Assembly: GCA_014898425.1 (NCBI GenBank)
Contig: RCSZ01000006.1
Span: forward strand, 496,001 to 560,000
From: Botryotinia globosa
Taxonomy: Eukaryota > Ascomycota > Leotiomycetes > Helotiales > Sclerotiniaceae
Length of the DNA: 64,000 bases
Direction of reading: 5' to 3'
In this document: piece by piece, positions 59,529-64,000 of the stretch
How positions within the stretch are numbered: position 1 is the first letter of the stretch
Layout: the number at the start of each line of letters is the position of its first letter
Program-made: the position numbers and the translations under genes
Notes under the pieces: generated by a model
The model's database searches: none
The model's input: the letters and a program-made list of their open reading frames with translations, nothing else
What the model was told of the DNA's origin: nothing

Positions 59529-60165
59529 CTAAGCCATAGCATGAGTCTTTGTCCATTCTCTAGCAGTCGCAATTGCGGCCGGCTCGTCCTCTTTCCATCT
59601 CTTTGCCACCTCTGGAGCTAATGGATCGTCCGGGTTGGGAGCTCCGAGAAGAGCTTGGATCGAGAGGAGGATTGTTCGAATTTGGAGTGCGGGAGACCAG
59701 TTACCTGAACAAGTCGGGGTCAGTCGACTGCATACGAGGCAAAGTCATGACATGGGACATGAAAATGAAACTACATACCTTTGAGAACGTCTAAACAAAT
59801 TCTGCCGAGCTTATCAATATTTGGGTGATAGATCTTTGTAAGGAATCTAATTTTTGGAGGAGTCATCGGATAGTCATCTGGTAAAAACAGCTCCAGCTTG
59901 AAAATACCGCCTGTAAATCACATTAGCCCTCTGAAAGTGCTAAAACTTGTCCGTAGTGTAGCGACCTTCATATGGAGAAGAGGATGGACCGTGTATCGAG
60001 ACGTCAAAATATCTTAAGTTGTCCTCATGGGGAACAGCGTTGATACCTGGAACACTGTATGTTTTTATTAGTTACAGCATGCATGGCCCAACACAAAAGA
60101 TTCACATACGGCTCTTGCATCAATCTCTCCGTCTCCTTAATGATCCGTTTTGGTAAAGCCGCCAT
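59529..60165 (-). CDS. UBC13: Ubiquitin-conjugating enzyme E2 Ubc13
   Basis: Four exons, 60165-60110, 60054-59966, 59910-59779 and 59704-59529, encode 150 aa, the exact size of Ubc13. [19 protein letters not shown] opens the protein; the core has [46 protein letters not shown]. It contains the HPN motif and the catalytic Cys in GRICLDVL. Ubc13 pairs with Mms2 to build K63-linked chains in error-free DNA damage tolerance and signalling. The second intron (59965-59911) has donor GTCGCT, not the usual GTRNGT, yet its removal is required for the [10 protein letters not shown] joint. It is divergently arranged with the WDR59-like gene, about 830 bp between starts. Confidence 0.95.
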
Positions 60166-60994
60166 GTCGATAGGGTTTTGTCTTGACTGTCCGTTGAACT
60201 TGCACTTAGTTGAATTACTTTTTGAGTGGTTATCGAATCCAAGGCTCAACATAAACCAATCAAGGTAGAGGATTTTTTCGTGCTCGTGATGTTGATAAGA
60301 AACCTCAGAGGTACCGTATCGTTCAGATCGGGTAGTGGGGTACTTGTCAAGGGAAATCGTTCTGGACGTCTCGGAAACCAAAGATGTAGGCGTGGGAAAA
60401 GTTGAACGAATTGTTGAATGGGTCTACAAAATGATTCGCAGTAAAAGAGTCACCGTGATACTGGTTCGCTGAGTTCAGGGCGATAGATAAAGAGAGAAAG
60501 AAAGAAAGAAAGAAAAGAGAGGCCTTTTCAAAAATTTGATGCTATCTTGATGTATCTATCAATCTCTTAAAACAGCACAGCCCATGCACAAGGCTGATAG
60601 AAAGGCTTGAGCGGCAATTCCCGCTTAAGGTTAGCGCTAGTCCCGCCTGGTATGTAGTACTAACTGCGACAGTTTCACATCTCCAGTCACGAATAATAGT
60701 TAAGTAGGTATATTTACCACACTCCTCTTGCTTTATCGTCATCCAAATCTGCCATTGAAACAACTTAAAGATCTTTCATGCCCGTTAATCGTCATAGCCA
60801 AATCTTATCGTTTTGATCTTCTCTCTCAAAACTGTATGCGGTTAGGTCCGTTCACGGATTGCAGAATGTCTACACCCTAATTAGATAGCACTTTTTAAGT
60901 TTATATGTTTCGAGCATCAAATTATTCGTCCTGTAGTCATTCCCGTACGAAGTGATTGTATTGATTTGGAGAATGCGAAAACTTTAGCACTAAG
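60166..60994. other. Divergent promoter, UBC13 / WDR59-like
   Basis: Contains a purine run with GAAA repeats at about 60491-60521 on the UBC13 upstream side. No gene. Confidence 0.5.
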
Positions 60995-63900
60995 ATGATG
61001 GAAGAGTCGAGAAAGGGGAAGACCATTAGGTCGGCTTTTGACAGCACTACATTTGATGCAGATGTGTCTATACATGTAGACCGAAAAGTTGGATCCGCTA
61101 CTATATCTCCTTCCGGACGCGACGTTGCTTTAGCCTCGTGAGTACTTCAAAAATCGCATTTCGTGATATGCTAAGACTCTTCTCTTTTGTCCAGAACCGA
61201 TGGCTTAGACATAATTGATCTTGATTCCCCTCTCAATCCTCCACGACATCTTCGACATGGCCTACCATGGCTTGTGGCTGACGTGCAATGGTGCCCTTTC
61301 GCAGCTCGCGATTATTGGGTGGTTAGCACTGCCAATCAGAAGGCTCTTGTCTGGAATTTGAATATGCAGGAGGACGCTTCTCATGGCGCAATTGAACACA
61401 CACTCCATGGGCACACGAGAGCTATTACCGACATCAATTTCTCGGCATATCATCCTGATATCCTGGCAACATGTGCTGTTGATGGATACGTACATTGTTG
61501 GGATCTACGTAGACCACGGCAACCTGTTCTGAGCTTTTGCGATTGGTTTGCTGGTGCAACACAGGTCAAATGGAGCCGTCAGGATTCACATATTTTAGCT
61601 TCATCGCATGACCGATGGCTACGAATCTGGGATGACAGGAAAGGCGCCGTTCCATTAAGGTCTATTAATGCACATGAATCCAAAATATACGGCATTGATT
61701 GGAATCGTACCCGTGCCTCAAGTTTAGTCACTTGCTCTTTGGATAGAACAATTAAATTTTGGGATTATGAGAACGAATCCGATATCCCAGAGCGCACCAT
61801 ACATACTGGATTCCCAGTCTGGAGAGCTCGACACACACCGTTTGGTTGGGGAATCTTAGCGATGCCCCAGGACACTCCCGGAGACCTTCATCTCTATGAC
61901 CGGCGTATCACGGGTGACAACTCTACCGACAGTATTACGGAAGCAGTCATTACCTTTCCAGGGCATGGAAATTCAAAAGTCAAAGAGTTTCTCTGGCGAA
62001 GTCGTGGAAGCGTCACAGATGAGGGAGAAGACAATAGAGAATTTCAGCTAGTTTCGTGGGGCGAGGACAACCAATTGAAAATGCAACATGTAAACCATGA
62101 CACCCTTGAAGGAGTTGGCTATGTAAAAGGGAAAAAAGTACACGGAAAGCTCAATCTCACACGTAAAGGAGCAGTCTACAAGACCTTTCGTACTACGGAA
62201 ATATCTGCAAGCGATAAAAAGACCGCCACAATTACAGGTCCTCGACCTGGTAGTTCCGGTCTCAAGTTGAGTTCGTTTAGTGTCGGGATGAAAAAGATGA
62301 CCTTCCCTCACACATCCCGTACTCATACCGCAATCCGCGCCCCTGCTATGCGAGGAAAGGAAAAGGCAGCGAAGCAAGAAGATCTGAATCAGTCTCAAAT
62401 TGGTTGGATGAGTGGAATCAAGTTCTCGAAACCTGACAACGGATCAATGCGACGCAAGCGATCATTGTCGAGAAGATTGTCTTTGCTGAGTCCTGAATTC
62501 GAAGAGGATGGTGATTGGGACGAGCCGGAGACTTTACACGATGAGATTATACGCATCAATGACCAGCTTCCAAAGATTACATTTGATGGCGTTGATATGG
62601 ATAAAAGGACAGTCGTTGTTTCCATGAACGGACCATGGGGCGAAAATGGCACACCAATTTATATCAAGACAACAATTACCTTTCCTGACCAGTATCCGGA
62701 GACCAAAGCTCCCACCTTTACACTCGGCAGAACGTCCCTTATGCCCGATGAAACCTACAATAAGCTTAGAAAAGAAGTACAACAAATTGCAGCAAGTTTT
62801 GTAAGTCGTAAGCAAGGTTGTCTGGAAGCTGCTCTGTGTTATTTGCTCGGAGAGGTTGATCTTGAAACAAGTACTATATTTTTTCATGACATAGATGATT
62901 TAGATGATGACGATTTGGATGGTCTTGCGGACGAAAGCTCAAGCGATGAAGAGGATAGTGATATTCCTCCAGGTGCTTCGGCAATGATGTCTCAAGAGCT
63001 GGATTCCAGTGTTACGGCGGAAACGATCAGCATACCACGAAATGTCAATGTACCACTTCCTAGACTTTGCGGTGCTCGCTTTGCAATGAACGGCAAGCTT
63101 GTTTGTTTCTTTCCACCGAAAGAAGATAAAGTGAAGTCCTTACTCGAGAAAATTACCGATTCCAGAAATTCCCGACCGAGAGGCGAACCTAATTTTGATG
63201 CCTTTGGTCGATTGGCAAACAATAGTTCACCCCAACCACGCATTAAGGCTACGTCAATGACCGAAGATAGTAAAGCTGATTCTGAGGTATCAGACGAATA
63301 TGATTCTTCAAACAGCAGCGATACTGATTCTTCGCAATTCCGCATTACTAGATATCCTGCAATGAGAGAGTACTGGCGTCGATCGAATCGTCGATTTCCT
63401 CTGAGAGGATCGCCAACGATAATGTCCCAAAGATCCGGTGGTACTGGAACTGGAATCGGTACAGGAACTGGAACCAACACAGCCACTGGAACTGGCTTTA
63501 GTAGGGTGCGATCTGTGAAGCCCAAAAACATCATTTCATTATGTGATGTAAATGATCTTCTTCCTGCAAAGGTTTACCTTGCAGAGGAATATACCATCTT
63601 TGGTGACGGTCCGTATCTTTGCGAACACAATGCAAGTATTGCTGACAAGCACGGTCACTCTAAATTGGCTGATGTATGGAGATATGCTGCTATGCTGCTA
63701 CACAATGATATCCCTCTTGAAGTTCTCGAACAAAGCCAACGCCGTGAGCCTGTGCTAGTAATAGCTGAGAGCATGGCAAAAAGACATCGTCGTGATAGCG
63801 GCTCAGACAGTGGTATCGATGTTTCTCACGATAAGTACCGTAGACGTGGCAGCTTTTCTGGTAGAGTCAAGTGGGGAAGTAGTCCTCTTGCCAAGCAATT

Positions 63901-64000
63901 GATTGGAGACCTCTTCACGCACTTTGAAGAGCTTCGTGACATTCAAATGCTTGCAATGCTATCTTGTGTATTTAGTGAACCGATTACCTCCGGTGCACCA
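60995..64000 (+). CDS. MTC5: WDR59/Mtc5-like SEACAT/GATOR2 subunit (3' truncated by window)
   Basis: Exons 60995-61137 and 61195 onward; the frame is open to the window end, so the 3' part is missing. The first ~350 residues form a WD40 propeller: VADVQWCPF..WVVSTANQKALVWNL, HTRAITDINFSAYHPDILATCAVDGYVHCWDLR, ILASSHDRWLRIWDDR, SSLVTCSLDRTIKFWDYE. From about residue 500 a RWD domain follows (DEIIRINDQLPKITFDGVD, YIKTTITFPDQYPETKAPTF, YNKLRKEVQQIAASF..CLEAALCYLLGE), then acidic and Ser-rich linkers. WD40 plus RWD in this order is the layout of WDR59/Mtc5, part of the SEACAT/GATOR2 complex that activates TORC1 at the vacuole. The usual C-terminal RING-like zinc domain would lie beyond the window. 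A GTGTG tandem stretch is coded near 63440-63500. Confidence 0.87.

Noticed and set aside
1..64000. CRISPR arrays, bacterial operons, phage or viral genes
   Set aside because: Spliceosomal introns throughout and no spaced direct repeats or viral signature genes were seen.

Overview
This is a gene-dense stretch of nuclear DNA from a filamentous ascomycete (Pezizomycotina). Coding regions have moderate GC, most introns are 45-85 bp with GT-AG ends and CTRAY-like branch points, and the gene families are fungal (2EXR proteins, TRI12-type transporter, Ivy1, EAF, SEACAT). AT-rich, RIP-like relics and the general style point to Leotiomycetes, possibly Sclerotiniaceae (Botrytis/Sclerotinia type). The genus is inference; no marker gene proves it.

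Layout, left to right. (1) 1-1315: 3' part of a membrane GT2 glycosyltransferase, then an AT-rich ~510-bp element with TA-flanked inverted ends. (2) 3103-5189: a seven-exon Baeyer-Villiger type monooxygenase (minus). (3) 6361-7292: EAF transcription-elongation factor. (4) 9299-11534: SET-domain protein with an acidic tandem repeat. (5) 12065-13827: mitochondrial 2-methylcitrate dehydratase. (6) 14663-15491: calmodulin-like protein with a 16-nt microexon. (7) 15975-17045: 2EXR protein. (8) 17990-24151: a minus-strand block with a protein kinase homologue that has lost its catalytic loop, a broken MYND zinc-finger gene, and an RBR E3 ubiquitin ligase. (9) 24240-26182: AT-rich relics and a ~780-bp fold-back element with very long arms. 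(10) 27086-32703: a large disordered RRM protein and an Fmp46-like redox protein. (11) 33092-38150: Nup53-like nucleoporin, Ivy1-like protein and an acyl-protein thioesterase with a displaced splice site. (12) 38667-42126: an atypical kinase and a secreted SGNH esterase. (13) 43695-49756: a 2EXR-like protein, an intact MYND protein, a C2H2 protein and a membrane-anchored lectin-like beta-propeller. (14) 51591-53455: a 599-aa protein of unknown family. (15) 55139-57216: TRI12-type MFS transporter. (16) 59529-60165: UBC13. (17) 60995-end: WDR59/Mtc5 homologue, running off the window.

The genes do not form an evident pathway cluster. Most are housekeeping (ubiquitin, nuclear pore, vacuole/TORC1, propionate metabolism) mixed with accessory genes (monooxygenase, MFS pump, lectin-like protein, kinase relics). 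The most notable signals are the two inverted-repeat elements, several genes caught in decay or repair, and a set of non-canonical splice features (two GC-AG introns, a GTCGCT donor, a 16-nt microexon). Exon coordinates were derived by hand from reading frame, splice motifs and family conservation; every multi-exon model below closes in frame.
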